A stretch of 64,000 bases of DNA from Lingula anatina (lineage: Eukaryota > Brachiopoda > Lingulata > Lingulida > Lingulidae), in the NCBI RefSeq assembly GCF_001039355.2, contig NW_019773526.1:152033-216032 (forward strand), written 5' to 3'. This document shows positions 34,857 to 46,480 of this stretch, piece after piece. A program made the translations under genes and the position numbers. Position 1 is the first letter of the stretch, and each line of letters starts with the position of its first letter. The notes below the pieces were generated by a model. The model was not told the origin of the DNA. It ran no database searches and saw nothing but the letters and a program-made list of their open reading frames with translations.

Positions 34857-36888
34857 CACTACTACTAATAATAATAATACCTCTGCTCAAGGCATATTGG
34901 GGTAAAAATTAGACAATATAATTGTGGACAAATGAAAAGAAAATAATGGTTAATGAGATGAAGGGACATTAAGTGAAACAATTAGATAAACACGAGGTTA
35001 AAGAACGATTCAACTTACCGATCTGCATCCTCGAGCTAAGTTAACTGGTTGTTGACCTCGACCTAACATCCCGACATATGAAGAACACCTAAAAATAAAA
35101 CGACAAAAAAAACCCATCAAACATTTTCATTTGGAGCATAAGGACCCTTTACAGGTGCATTTTATTAATAAATCAACACGTTTCATAAGAGAATGTTTAT
35201 TCAATTGCAGTTCCAAATCCAACATGGTTTTCTAGTAAGCATTAATCATTTTCTTCTTACCCGGCTCCGTTTTGCAAGTGTATGTAATTCCTTTCATTTG
35301 TTCTCGGTTTGAACTGGATGCATGTGTATGTATTCCAGTCGTCGAAGGCCTGCTGTATGGCTCTGCGATCTGAGGCACCTGTGAACGTAGATCGGTTAAG
35401 TAGTATTATATTATATTAGAGAAATGCACTGCATGCACTGCATTTATTTTGCGCATGCGTGCGAATGCCTTTTTTGAACTACACGTGCACGTGCGTGATT
35501 CCGCCGATTGCGTTTGAGTACGTTTAAGTACAAGCTTTAATGTGTGTTAAGATTTTAAAACAAGATCAGTTATCTTTTTTATACAAACTTTACTTACTCA
35601 TCACCGACGAGATTGTGTATGGGACTATATTATTTGTCCATCGTCGTCTTCTATCCCGTATGCCTTTCCTCTTTTTTCGCCTTCGTTTCTCCCCGTAGTT
35701 ACCATCCTTGTCTGGAGGCCTTATAAGATCAAACAGAAAAACGGTTTAATTAACAAATGAGAAGTGGTGATGGTATTTGTCTTACGTTGTAAAACTTTTA
35801 CTAAAATTTTGTCAGAAAAAAAGATAATTCACAAGTTATCAAGGTGGGTTCGTGTCTTAAAAAACCTTCAGATAATATTTATTTCAGGCAAAAGCGAGAT
35901 ATCACCACCCGTTTCATAACTGCAACTTTACCACTGAAAGCGAATTATTGAAATCACTTGTTGTGCTATAATATATATGTGTGTGTGTGTGTGTGTTTTA
36001 TTGGATCCTTACTGTCCTCATACACGACAAATCTACTCACCCAAACTCCTCTTCCCTGGCTCTTGCGAGGGCGAGGTAGTCCTCCCGCAGCTCTAAAATG
36101 TCTAGTTCGCGTAGTACGACACTGTCATCTTGAAAGAGTTCTAAAGCCTTGCCTGGAAAGGTATGAGAACAAGAGTAAGGTCCTGTTCTGAAACAGTTGA
36201 TCCGCGGGCTGACAAGTCCAACAATCAAAAGAGACACGCACTTGACAATGGATTCCCGCTTCCCATTTGCGCCGCCCCAGCAGGGGCAGATCATTTAAAT
36301 CTCGGCATGCTTTCATGTGAGTCGGCAATATTTAGGATAAAAATTCTACTGGTTTTAATAATACTGGCATAACAAGATACGCAGAATTAAAACAAATTAA
36401 AAGCAAATGAACCACTATCCGACTTTTACTCCGAAACAAGACATACTTTTTACCCTACTCGTTTCCCCCCATTTTTTAACTTACTGATGATATTTTATTT
36501 ACTCTATGCAACTGGAACACGTTAAATACTCGGTGTAGGTGTAGAACTAGGAAGATGATGAAAAGTTATGTTGATATTTACTTTCATTTGCTGCACTGTT
36601 GATAAGTTCATCCATCGTTTGTGCGTGTGACACTTCTGATAGCTGAAATAGTTGGATAAGCATAATATCTAGAGCCTTCGGCAACATGCAAAAAGTTTAA
36701 AAATCATAAGGCAAAATAACTAAACACCACATTACACAACCATTTGACGCGTTAGATAGGAAGTTGGAAAAGGTACGTATCAATATATTGGTAATAAACT
36801 TAGCAGACAGGCCACTCACCCAAACTGCACAGACTGCTGCTGTCAGTGCTACGACGGCAACCCGCGGCGATAACTGTGCGTTTCTCAT
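32270..36888 (-). CDS. Secreted astacin-family zinc metalloprotease with three ShKT domains
   Basis: Twelve exons, all in phase: 36820-36888, 36582-36642, 36041-36152, 35598-35719, 35261-35378, 35019-35088, 34442-34645, 34199-34325, 33610-33828, 33247-33366, 32609-32743 and 32270-32385; 490 residues. A signal peptide (residues 1-23 or so) is followed by an acidic propeptide and a basic RRRKKRKG...RRRR processing site just before the catalytic domain ([10 protein letters not shown]). The zinc motif [11 protein letters not shown] is at about 190-200, and the Met-turn SVMHY at about 245-249. A Cys-rich segment, a Gly/Thr linker of (GGGT)n and three six-Cys ShKT domains (about 369-405, 410-447, 453-489) follow. 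Expected to be an extracellular endopeptidase; ShKT domains here are likely protein-binding modules. Substrate unknown. Confidence 0.93.
33612..33724. repeat. Minisatellite encoding the (GGGT)n linker
   Basis: Tandem 12 bp units of the type GGTACCGCCTCC/ CCCGGT... in the ninth astacin exon. Read on the minus strand they encode about nine Gly-Gly-Gly-Thr repeats. The reading frame stays open because the unit is a multiple of three. Confidence 0.85.
33966..34132. mobile_element. MITE, CAGGCCCGTAGCC family, copy 2 (astacin intron 8)
   Basis: A 167 bp element with ends CAGGCCCGTAACCA and TGGCTACGGGCCTG, flanked by a perfect 5 bp target-site duplication AACTA (33961-33965 and 34133-34137). Same interior as copy 1. 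Confidence 0.9.
34827..34865. repeat. (CTA)n microsatellite in astacin intron
   Basis: About a dozen CTA units passing into ATA units. Confidence 0.9.
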
Positions 36889-37298
36889 ACTTCTTCTACT
36901 TCTGTAACAACTTGCCCATTCTGGGGTCTCTTTTATACATTTTCGGTTGGAAGCCGCGTGCAAATGCACGGTCCGCTTAATCTAAACTTCCGCATGTCCA
37001 GGTTATTAAGTTTGAAGATAATTTAGCTTCATCATCGAAGGCACGTGGAGTAGTCAGATTCATGACGTGAATGTTTTTTAAAACAAAGCTATAAGTGCCC
37101 AAACCGTGGGGATGAACAGGCAGTTTTTAAGTCAATTATTTTTATATCGTCCGTGGTCATCAGTTTAGTCATACTGGTAGGGGTCAGGTAAGGCGGGCAT
37201 TCACCGATCTCTAGACCGACCCTAATTGTATGGTTCGTGGGCATTAACAGCGTCATTGTCTTGGTCATTTGAGAGGGAGATGGACTAGCGGAGCAAGA

Positions 37299-37512
37299 CC
37301 CCATTTCCAGGGATTAGATCGATCTACTTTAGATCGACCCAACTCCCTGGGGGTTCACGCTAAATAGCTGTCAGCCGGGCGGACACGAAAGTTAATTACC
37401 CCCTTACTGCTTGTAGTAGGCGGGACGAACATTGAAGCCGGATTATCTGACAGTATTTTAGTGAGACTCCCCGCGGGGATAGATCAATCTAAAGCTCTGG
37501 GAATAGAGCCCA
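37299..37512. repeat. Dispersed inverted-repeat element, copy B
   Basis: Inverted relative to copy A at 21751. Shares AACTCCCTGGGGGTTCACGC, GTTAATTACCC and GAGACTCCCC, and both ends carry TTAGAT(C/T)GATC words. Non-coding. Confidence 0.65.
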
Positions 37513-38823
37513 AGTGATATAATTCGATGTGGGGGCTGCATATGGCGTATTCAGAACAAGTTGATCCGTGGACTAACTGATCCGCGCATCAAATATGACC
37601 GCTCCACTTGACAGCTCGCCGCATAAATCCCTTGTAGACACTGAATAGATTCCTTTCGGGGATTAAGCGGTAAGCATTCAAGTGGGTCGGCAAGACAGTC
37701 TACGTTTCGGCTGAACAGATGATCCTGCAAACAAAAATGGTTGCGAATTATCTTAGCACTCGGCAGAACTTTTTGACTCCAAGCACAGATGCGTCAGGTA
37801 CGTCCTCTAATCCAGAGGATACTTTGCAAAATACCAAAAAGTGACTTTTATTTTTTAACAATAGTTAGAAATCAGTAAAATTTTTTACAAGTTGAATGAA
37901 AAGCATTATTTTATGACTTGTTTTTTTTTTTTTTTTTTTTTTTTTTTGTATTTTTTACACATTGCATTAGGGGTGACACCTTTTTGGTAGGGGTTGAATA
38001 CTCAAAAAAAAAAAAAGCATTAAAACTACTAGTAAAAATGTGAACGAAGTCAAGCCTCGTGTCCTCACTGTTTTATTCAAAATGCACCACAATATATACC
38101 ACTAGCGGACCCAGGATCCCCCCCTCCTAAAAAAAAAAAAAAAGGAGGGGAGAAACACTCACCAACCCCTCCTCCGGGCTCCGTTCTCCTAGGGTACATG
38201 TACGAACGCACTCGAACCGCTTTCTCCCCCCTGACCATGCAGTGCGCCCGCACCGAAACCTTTGTCAGTGCGAAATCAAAAGCCTACGTGTGCGACCCAC
38301 GTAGAACATTATGTACATGTTTGTTGCCGTAAAAGGCAATTGGCGAAGATTAGATCCAGATTGGAAACATGCTAGTATACTTGAAGAAAATCAGATGAAA
38401 TCGCTCCTTTTATGATGAGTCGATGGTCATTTTTTCTTTGGTGGTCTTTGTCACGCTATTGTGTCCCAGATTTATTGCGATAAAGAGAAAGCAAACATTA
38501 ATAGTCACAAAAATACTGTAGGAGTCGCGATCGACAGAGAGATTATTTAACATGATTAATGTCATATTTCACGTCGTTTTTATCAATGTCCTATATGTCA
38601 CAATAATTTGTTTTACCCCGTGACACTCTGACTGACACGATCTCTCTCTCTCTTGTGGTTGTGTGCACGAAATATATTTTATTCATAATAAACAGTTGGC
38701 TCCCAGTTATGACGACGGATGGAGACAACAAAGTGTTTTCCAATGTTCGTTCTCTTTTTAAAAAAATGATAATAAATATAATTTGTTTTACCCCGTAAAG
38801 TGTACTTTGACTGACACGATCTC

Positions 38824-38830
38824 GGTCTCT

Positions 38831-38871
<41 letters not shown>
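38824..38871. repeat. (CT)n microsatellite
   Basis: Nearly pure CT run. Confidence 0.95.
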
Positions 38872-38874
<3 letters not shown>

Positions 38875-38907
38875 TATAAAACTGTCATATTACGCCGTTA
38901 CCACATA

Positions 38908-40235
38908 TTGATTTTTGATTTTTCACTAGACATTCACAGATATGGCACTTGCTAATCCCTATCACTTTTCTGTATGAGTTAGAGAAATGTGCACATAATT
39001 AATCTGCAGTCCTGGTAGAGGGTATAAGGAGGCTCTCTTTGCATTTTCTTTTGCGATCTCTGCATTAGTAATTTCTTGCGATAACAGATTAAAACTGAAA
39101 TATTAGGCCCTAAACGTAAAATAATGATAGTACAGACTTGACATTTAATATGGAATATTTCAGTTTCGAAGGTATACCTAGGTGAAAATACGTTCTTTTT
39201 TAAAAAAACTCTCATATAAGATTTGTGAATGTAAAAGTGTGCAGTCAGGTGTGTCACTACCAATTAACTGACTTTCATGCCTGTTGCGCTGCTACATTTT
39301 GTAATTTGCAGTGATTTAATTGGGTAGTGTTCCTTTGGGCTGATCAAAGCTTGGCTTAGGCAAAGCTTGGTTCTGTCAAAAAAGTATCCATATTTCGGCA
39401 ACTACTGCATAGAAGAATTTGAAATTTTGCATGCAAGCGGTCAGTTTTGCAGTGCGTAAGATGAGCCAAGTAGTGCATTACAAATTCGTTAATCTAAGGC
39501 AGAATGGCGCGAAAAAGACAGACATAATCAGACAGATCATAGCGCCAAACGGAACGGTCCCCAGTTTTATAGAGTAATGCCCAGACTGATGTACCTACAC
39601 AGAGGTCACCCCCAATGTATCAAAATTTTACCTACAGGGTACAGGGCCCACTGTCTTTCGGGATACGCTGCTGCAACTGAACAAAAAACACTTAGTCCGT
39701 TCAGAACGAGGGGTAAATTGCCACTACAATGCGTTTTTCAAAGCCCTTAGCGAACACCAAACTGGTTTTAGCAGGTAAGAACACCAAATGACCTCCGAGG
39801 TACCCACTGTATACAGCAAAACATCGTCGTCTGTTTCTCTAATGAATTGGGGGCCATGAACGATTCTGGGTAGAACACTGAAACTGCGTGACTTTCTTTA
39901 TTGAGGTCAGATTTCACCTGTACCGCCCAATTAGTCAAAACAGAGTTTACAGATATCCAGAAGAGGCCTACGACGAAGCATATGCCGGGTCTAAAGTGAC
40001 AAGGGTGATTGACAGCGTCAGTATTTGGAGTAGATTCCACATTGGTGCCAAAACACCAATGGTAGTCATCGACGAAAACCTGAACCAGATCAAATAAATG
40101 AATAATCTGGGAACCACTTGACTATCATTTGATAGGGGGCAACTTAGGAACAATTTTAGGTTGCACGATGAGATTGCCGGTTCACACAGAGCACTTTTAA
40201 TAGCAGATAACTTACAGAACCAAGGGAATGAGTAG
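38908..40235 (+). repeat. 1.33 kb direct repeat, first copy (ends at N gap)
   Basis: Matches 40253-41580 base for base for most of its length at a constant offset of 1345. The few mismatches cluster in the last 150 bases, next to the gap. This pattern fits two alleles or overlapping contig ends placed in tandem by the assembler rather than a true duplication. Confidence 0.9.
39450..40235 (+). mobile_element. Decayed Tc1/mariner-like transposon (first copy, truncated by gap)
   Basis: Plus-strand fragments resemble a Tc1-like transposase: an N-terminal helix-turn-helix relic (MSQVVHYKFVNLRQNG) and a catalytic-region relic (PEEAYDEAY, SIWSRFHIGAKTPMVVIDEN). Several stops and frameshifts make it non-functional. 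The same material continues further in the second copy. Confidence 0.6.
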
Positions 40236-40252
40236 NNNNNNNNNNNNNNNNN
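40236..40252. other. Assembly gap (17 N)
   Basis: Run of 17 N between the two copies of the 1.33 kb repeat. Confidence 1.
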
Positions 40253-41580
40253 TTGATTTTTGATTTTTCACTAGACATTCACAGATATGGCACTTGCTAA
40301 TCCCTATCACTTTTCTGTATGAGTTAGAGAAATGTGCACATAATTAATCTGCAGTCCTGGTAGAGGGTATAAGGAGGCTCTCTTTGCATTTTCTTTTGCG
40401 ATCTCTGCATTAGTAATTTCTTGCGATAACAGATTAAAACTGAAATATTAGGCCCTAAACGTAAAATAATGATAGTACAGACTTGACATTTAATATGGAA
40501 TATTTCAGTTTCGAAGGTATACCTAGGTGAAAATACGTTCTTTTTTAAAAAAACTCTCATATAAGATTTGTGAATGTAAAAGTGTGCAGTCAGGTGTGTC
40601 ACTACCAATTAACTGACTTTCATGCCTGTTGCGCTGCTACATTTTGTAATTTGCAGTGATTTAATTGGGTAGTGTTCCTTTGGGCTGATCAAAGCTTGGC
40701 TTAGGCAAAGCTTGGTTCTGTCAAAAAAGTATCCATATTTCGGCAACTACTGCATAGAAGAATTTGAAATTTTGCATGCAAGCGGTCAGTTTTGCAGTGC
40801 GTAAGATGAGCCAAGTAGTGCATTACAAATTCGTTAATCTAAGGCAGAATGGCGCGAAAAAGACAGACATAATCAGACAGATCATAGCGCCAAACGGAAC
40901 GGTCCCCAGTTTTATAGAGTAATGCCCAGACTGATGTACCTACACAGAGGTCACCCCCAATGTATCAAAATTTTACCTACAGGGTACAGGGCCCACTGTC
41001 TTTCGGGATACGCTGCTGCAACTGAACAAAAAACACTTAGTCCGTTCAGAACGAGGGGTAAATTGCCACTACAATGCGTTTTTCAAAGCCCTTAGCGAAC
41101 ACCAAACTGGTTTTAGCAGGTAAGAACACCAAATGACCTCCGAGGTACCCACTGTATACAGCAAAACATCGTCGTCTGTTTCTCTAATGAATTGGGGGCC
41201 ATGAACGATTCTGGGTAGAACACTGAAACTGCGTGACTTTCTTTATTGAGGTCAGATTTCACCTGTACCGCCCAATTAGTCAAAACAGAGTTTACAGATA
41301 TCCAGAAGAGGCCTACGACGAAGCATATGCCGGGTCTAAAGTGACAAGGGTGATTGACAGCGTCAGTATTTGGAGTAGATTCCACATTGGTGCCAAAACA
41401 CCAATGGTAGTCATCGACGAAAACCTGAACCAGATCAAATAAATGAATAATCTCGGAACCACTTGACTATCATTTGATAGGGGGCACCTTAGGAACAATT
41501 CTAGGTTGCACGATGAGGTTGCAGGTTCACACAGAGCACTTTTAATAGCAGAAAACTTACAGAACCAAGGGAATGAGCAG
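40253..41580 (+). repeat. 1.33 kb direct repeat, second copy
   Basis: Second copy of 38908-40235; it continues without a gap into unique sequence on the right. Confidence 0.9.
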
Positions 41581-41830
41581 CTACCCTGGTCATCAAAATC
41601 GCCACATTTAAACCACATAGACAATATTTCAGTAGACCATTACTAACCAATCAACTGCCTACATGTCCTACAACAAAACTGGACCAGATTGGACAATTTT
41701 AGACCGATGCCTGGAATGCTATTCCAGATTGAACTCTAAAATCCTACCCCCAAGAAATGCCTTGCCGCTTGAGAGCGCTGGCAACAGCCACGAAGAGGCC
41801 AGGCGTAACAATGACCATTACTGTGACTAG
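40795..41830 (+). mobile_element. Decayed Tc1/mariner-like transposon (longer copy)
   Basis: Contains the same relics as the first copy plus the 3' part: LPWSSKSPHLNHIDN, a decayed form of the WPxxSPDLNPIE motif that carries the last catalytic acidic residue in Tc1 transposases, then relics of the C-terminal MPxR...A region. Many stops; inactive. Confidence 0.65.
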
Positions 41831-42796
41831 CAACTGACATGAGGGTCTTTTGTGGAGCGTATTACCCTTTTAAAGACCATAATCTGGAAAATATGGAGAT
41901 CCAAAATATCTCTTTTAATGGGAGTCGTATGACATAGAATGGGCAATGTGTTTTTGTTTGCTTCTCTGGCGAATTGCATTAATGAACTGATGTCACAATG
42001 ACATCAAACAGATAATCTAAAGTTATTAAAACACTATTTTAATCTTTATTTTCATTTATCAGTCAGCAAAATAGGAAAAAACTGATAAAAAATTATTTCG
42101 AAAAAAATATTCCATATTAAATGTCAAGTCTGTATTTAGCCTAATATATATTGGGCAAGTATTTGTGACATCTGACCAAAGCCGCTGCACTCTGTCGGTA
42201 TCTATGCAAAAAACATCTGCGACATCATACTGAACCATCCACGGAATCATGTAAGTTTTCATGATAAAAAAAAAAAAAAAAAAAAAAGGGCCCCGCCCCC
42301 CCAAAAAATTGTACAATCTGCTACGTTGATCGGCAAGCCATTAACTCACAATCACAAATATTCACAAAGAAACCACCTCTTTTTCTTTTCAAATGTTTAG
42401 GAATTTTACACTGAAATTACACGCCAAGACGACCTTTTTAGCAATAACAGTTCAAATGCTTTCTAAGCCCCCCCCCCCCCCCTTCCCCCAATGTCACAGC
42501 TAGGCCTACATAACATTTCAATGGCGCTAATGTCGCACTGAATACTTTCGGGATGTAGTTCGCTCACCAGTCTATTGTCATATTTTTTGCCCTGAAATCA
42601 AATCAATACTTCTTCCTTTTTTTCTAATCTCTGTTTTTCTCCTTGGTTTAAGCTTAATTTTTTTCGACTCATTGTAAATAAGGAATTGTAGTTGTGTTCT
42701 CGAAATATATTTTAGTCATAACAAACAGGTGGCGTCCAGTTACGACGAAGGATGTAGGCAAAAAAGTGTTTTCGATTGTTTGTTTTTAATGCTTAT

Positions 42797-42914
42797 AAAA
42801 ATGAGGATGTTTCTGCACTGAACCAGCTGTACAATAGTCGAGTGTGACTGTATTAGCGGTTTAACCGTCCACGCTGCGCAACTAATGCAGTAGAAATATA
42901 AAGCAAGTGCATTC

Positions 42915-42959
<45 letters not shown>

Positions 42960-43205
42960 GTGCGTGAGTGTGTGCGTGTGCCTTGGAGAAAAGCTTATTT
43001 AATCTAAAAAATGAATAATAGCGCATTAACTTGCCAAGCGGAACCTGTGAAACCACTTTCCAACTGGTGCACTTTTGTTTTGCAGGGTCAAAACAGGTCA
43101 ATATCGAGATTTCTCGTCAGGTGCACGAGAGCAAAATAAATAGAGCGTTTCAGTCTAATATTGCCCTGCACAGAATGAGAATTAATACAAAGCAACGCAT
43201 TTCTC
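42797..43205 (+). repeat. Dispersed repeat, copy related to 31781-32110
   Basis: See the partner at 31781. The segment just before it (about 42700-42790) is also similar to 38665-38760, sharing CGAAATATATTTTA.TCATAA and AAAGTGTTTTC. Confidence 0.65.
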
Positions 43206-43343
43206 ACTATTAAATGCCCAGGTAGCATCTTAATTGATTGATAGTAATTCTAAATGACCCTCAAATATTATATTGTAACGGTAACGAAACAAGCCGTTGT
43301 GACATGACCCTATGACGTCAGAGGTCACAGGCAACATGTTCAG

Positions 43344-43444
43344 GTCACCGAGCGAAGTTTAAATTTAAAACATATTGGATCTCTTTAATTGACATTATTT
43401 CCGATCCTGTGTTTCCTGTGCTGACACCACTAAAAGCGGAAATC
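43344..43444 (+). other. Possible host exon 5' part, cut by the transposon
   Basis: From an acceptor-like ACATGTTCAG the frame is open to the transposon edge (AKFKFKTYWISLIDIISDPV then FPVLTPLKAEI) and resumes right of the element as EDEL before a consensus donor (GTAAGA at 53992). Inference only; no homologue recognised. Confidence 0.3.
43439..43444 (+). other. Left target-site sequence of the large transposon
   Basis: GAAATC directly left of the element; AAAATC directly right (53973-53978). Five of six bases agree, suggesting a 6 bp target-site duplication with one change. Confidence 0.5.
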
Positions 43445-43776
43445 TATGGAACGCCATCCACGCAAAAAATCAGACTTGCAATTTAGTAGCCAAATGACAT
43501 TCTAACAGCCTACAAGAAATCTAACAGTGGTCAAAATAATCTAATAGCCAACTCATAAAATTTAACAGTGTGAAAAAATCTAATAGCCAACTCATAAAAT
43601 TTAACAGCGTTAAAAAATCTAACAGCCAACTCATAATCTTACAGCCAACTTCTCAAAACAGGCAAGTCAGCATCTAACGCTAGAGGTCACTGCTGACACG
43701 GGCCGGCGGTTAAAGTGCTGACGTCATAGCACAACAACAATAGAGGTCACTGCTGTCGCTTTATGTCGTATTGTGA
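43445..43776 (+). repeat. Left terminal inverted repeat with internal motif array
   Basis: Inverted copy of 53640-53972. It contains about nine variants of the word TAACAGCC/TAATAGCCAA, many separated by about 20 bp, arranged in roughly 40 bp higher-order units (TAGCCAACTCATAAAATT recurs). Likely transposase binding sites. Confidence 0.92.
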
Positions 43777-43788
43777 CCTACTTTTAGG

Positions 43789-43812
43789 TACGGTAATCCG
43801 ACCTTGACACTT
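43789..43812 (+). promoter_or_regulatory. Shared upstream motif of the transposase gene
   Basis: Ends in CCGACCTTGACACTT. A 22/24 match in inverted orientation lies at 53473-53496, directly upstream of the HECT gene start. It is just inside the TIR and 36 bp before the transposase ATG. Confidence 0.6.
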
Positions 43813-43848
43813 CGGCAGCAGCCATTCCTTTATTCGATTCAACCAAAC

Positions 43849-46480
43849 ATGAACACGTCAGATTTAGACTCTTCGCTACGCAATGAGTTAGGAAAACGTT
43901 TTGAATACTTGATAAGATGTACTCAAGATGTGTCTATTGACACTGATCTGATTGAACACCAACTGGACAGCTTATGCCGTGACATTTTGTTCCTGAGAGA
44001 AAACGGAGGAGTGGGAAATCGAGGTCGAGGAGATGCATCTTATTCGGGAATTACAGACGAGATAGTGGATCTTTGCTTAAAAAGCTATCATATCGTGAAT
44101 GAATTTAACAAGTCACGAGATCAAAATGAATCTTTACAAATGGACATAATGAATGGGCGGGCAAGAAGAACAGGTTAGCCAAGAAAAATTTTTTTATGAC
44201 TTTATTTTTTATTTAGGCCTATTAATAATAGTATTATTATAATAAACTTAGAAGATAACCTACACTCAACTACTGTGTTCTATCACTTGCTGACTGAGAG
44301 TAGGCAGTAGGCCTACTGAACTGTAATGAAAGTGTTATGAAATTAATTAAAAAAGCGGAAAAATAGCTAATAAAAATCCAGACCCTAGTGGCTTAGGCCA
44401 ATGTTAACTTCTCTAAGGCTGGCAAAAAGGCCTAGCTATCTAAACTCAGCTTATTAAACGTATTGAATGATTGCATGTACATGTATAGACCTATATTATG
44501 GACTTTGTAAGCATAGTTTAATTTGTCATATTATAATTTATCATTTTATAGAAGAACCAACAGGACAGCGTGGACGACCACGAGTTATGATCGCAGAGGG
44601 CCAATTAAAGTTTTTACTTGGTGATTATTAAAAATTCAATATTAACAATCCAATATGAATAATAACGCTATCATTGCAGACTAGCCAAGTTAGTTAGAGT
44701 TAGTGATTTAAAACCCAAATGGATTACTTCAATTGAACAAATTTTTAATCAGTGCAAGTAGTCTATTATGTATTTATTTACTGATATATAGAACTATATG
44801 TACTATGAAATCTTATTTATGAAACCAAGAATGAAAATATGTCTCTGCATCCTCTTTCTTATAGGACATGGGTTTACAATTCCTGAAATAGCTAAGCTGT
44901 TGCATGTTTCACCAAGAACAGTCTCTTACCGGCTTCAAAGTTTCAACCTAGAAGCAAAGCTGAAATATACAGACATAGATGATTACTGTCTGGAAGCTGA
45001 AATTTCAAGAGTAATGTCTCTTTTTCCAAATGCTGGTGAGTATACCTGTACTGACTGCAAATCAATTATCCTGGTTGTTGTTGACTAACCATAAACGAAC
45101 ATTAAGAATGGATTAACAGATTTTATTTGATCTTATCCAGGTGAGCGCTCTATCCAAGGTCATCTCCAGTCAAAAAAGATTGTTGTACAACGTCATAGAG
45201 TAAGATCCATAATGCAGTCCATAAATCCTCATAGACAACAGTTCCGTCGCTTACAGACCATACGACGAAGGAAGTACTCAGTCCAGTCACCCCTTTCCAT
45301 GTGGCACATTGATGGAAATCACAAATTAATAAGGTAGGCCTACCGTCTTCTGCAAAAGTCAAATAAATTGAGAGGAATTCTTCAACCCAGATAATTTACA
45401 ATAAATACAGTTATGGCAATGGTTATTAATTAATACATCTGTCATCTACTGTCATTTTAATTTCTTTACCTATTTCTTTATGTTCATTTATGTATAATAG
45501 TATTTTTTTCTCTATTACATTCTACACTGTATGCTTAACAGTATAGTTAATTTTTGTAGATGGAGACTAGTAGTACATGGTGGTGTTGATGGGTACTCTC
45601 GCCTGATAGTATACCTTCAAGCAAGTCCAAACAACTTATCGTCTACAGTCATGAAGCTTTTTGACGAAGCTGTTCAGAAATGGGGTCTCCCTTCTAGGGT
45701 GAGATCAGATCTTGGTGTTGAAAACAGAGATGTGGCAGAGTTTATGCTCAATAGGCGAGGAACTGGACGCAGATCCTTCATAACAGGGAAAAGTGTACAC
45801 AATTCCAGGATAGAGAGACTCTGGAGGGATGTTTTTGAGGCTGTTCTAAGCTCATACTACCAGCTGTTTTATCATCTTGAAGATTCACATCTCTTGGACC
45901 CATCAGATGACAAAGATATCTATATTCTCCACTATGTATACTTGTCCAAGCTTAATGGAATGCTCACTCAATTCAGTGAAATGTGGAACAATCACAAAAT
46001 CAGGACTGGTGGTAATAAAAGTCCTCTGCAGCTCTTTATAATGGGTATGCATGCAGCAGCTGATTACCACAATAATATGATTGCAAATGAATATTTTGAA
46101 CAGGTAAGACAATCCCTTTTATTATTGAACTTGTATTTTGTTACTGATAAAAGAGTAACTGATAATAAAATAATCTAGAGACAATGAATTTTAGAAAAAC
46201 CACTGCTTTCTAAAATCACTGTGCATATAACTTTCCATTTTACTCACAGAGAGTACCACAAGATTTTGGAGCAGACTATGAAGAAGCTTTACAACTACAG
46301 GATGAGGACAGAGCTATACTTGTGCCAACAGTTTCTGATCCATTTGAGTCTGACCACCAAGTATCTTTATTTGAAATCAAGTCAGCTGAACTGGAGGAGC
46401 AGTGCAAAGATAATCCTTTTTGGGATACAAAATACTACACTTTACTGCGTGAAACATTACAATCCATCATCAATGAGTGA
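43849..46480 (+). CDS. DDE integrase-type transposase
   Basis: Six exons in phase: 43849-44173, 44552-44620, 44865-45035, 45141-45333, 45560-46103 and 46250-46480; 510 residues, no frame damage. An N-terminal helical segment is followed by a Gly/Arg-rich linker and a helix-turn-helix (GHGFTIPEIAKLLHVSPRTV, about 132-160). The RNase-H-like integrase core carries Asp246 (MWHIDGNHKLI), Asp303 (LPSRVRSDLG) and Glu338 (HNSRIERLWRD), giving D, D, 34, E. The C-terminal region (YHLEDSHLLDP, LHYVYLSKLNG, FSEMWNNHKIRT, NKSPLQLF) follows the pattern of the eukaryotic integrase-core-domain family. It should bind the TIRs and catalyse cut-and-paste movement. The ATG chosen is the first in the frame, with A at -3. 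Confidence 0.92.

Larger units (their letters stand above)
36889..38907. other. Astacin promoter side and repeat-rich intergenic region
   Basis: Contains the astacin upstream region, an inverted-repeat element (37299-37512), a 27 bp poly-T run near 37921-37947 and a CT microsatellite (38824-38871). No coding frame is supported. Confidence 0.5.
41831..43444. other. Repeat-rich flank left of the large transposon
   Basis: Contains homopolymer runs (poly-A near 42266-42287, poly-C near 42469-42482), the second copy of the dispersed repeat (42797-43205) with a CT microsatellite, and at its right end an open segment that may be part of a host exon (43344-43444). Confidence 0.5.

Noticed and set aside
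34636-34890. Ser-rich or Leu-rich frames in the astacin intron
   Set aside because: Translation of the CTA microsatellite.
39888-40097. 69-codon frame appearing twice (also 41233-41442) as a duplicated gene
   Set aside because: It is a fragment of a decayed Tc1-like transposase, and the second occurrence is due to the 1.33 kb repeat across the N gap.
43445-43776. Regular repeated words in the TIR as a CRISPR-like array
   Set aside because: Eukaryotic context, spacers are themselves repeated, and the array is part of a terminal inverted repeat.
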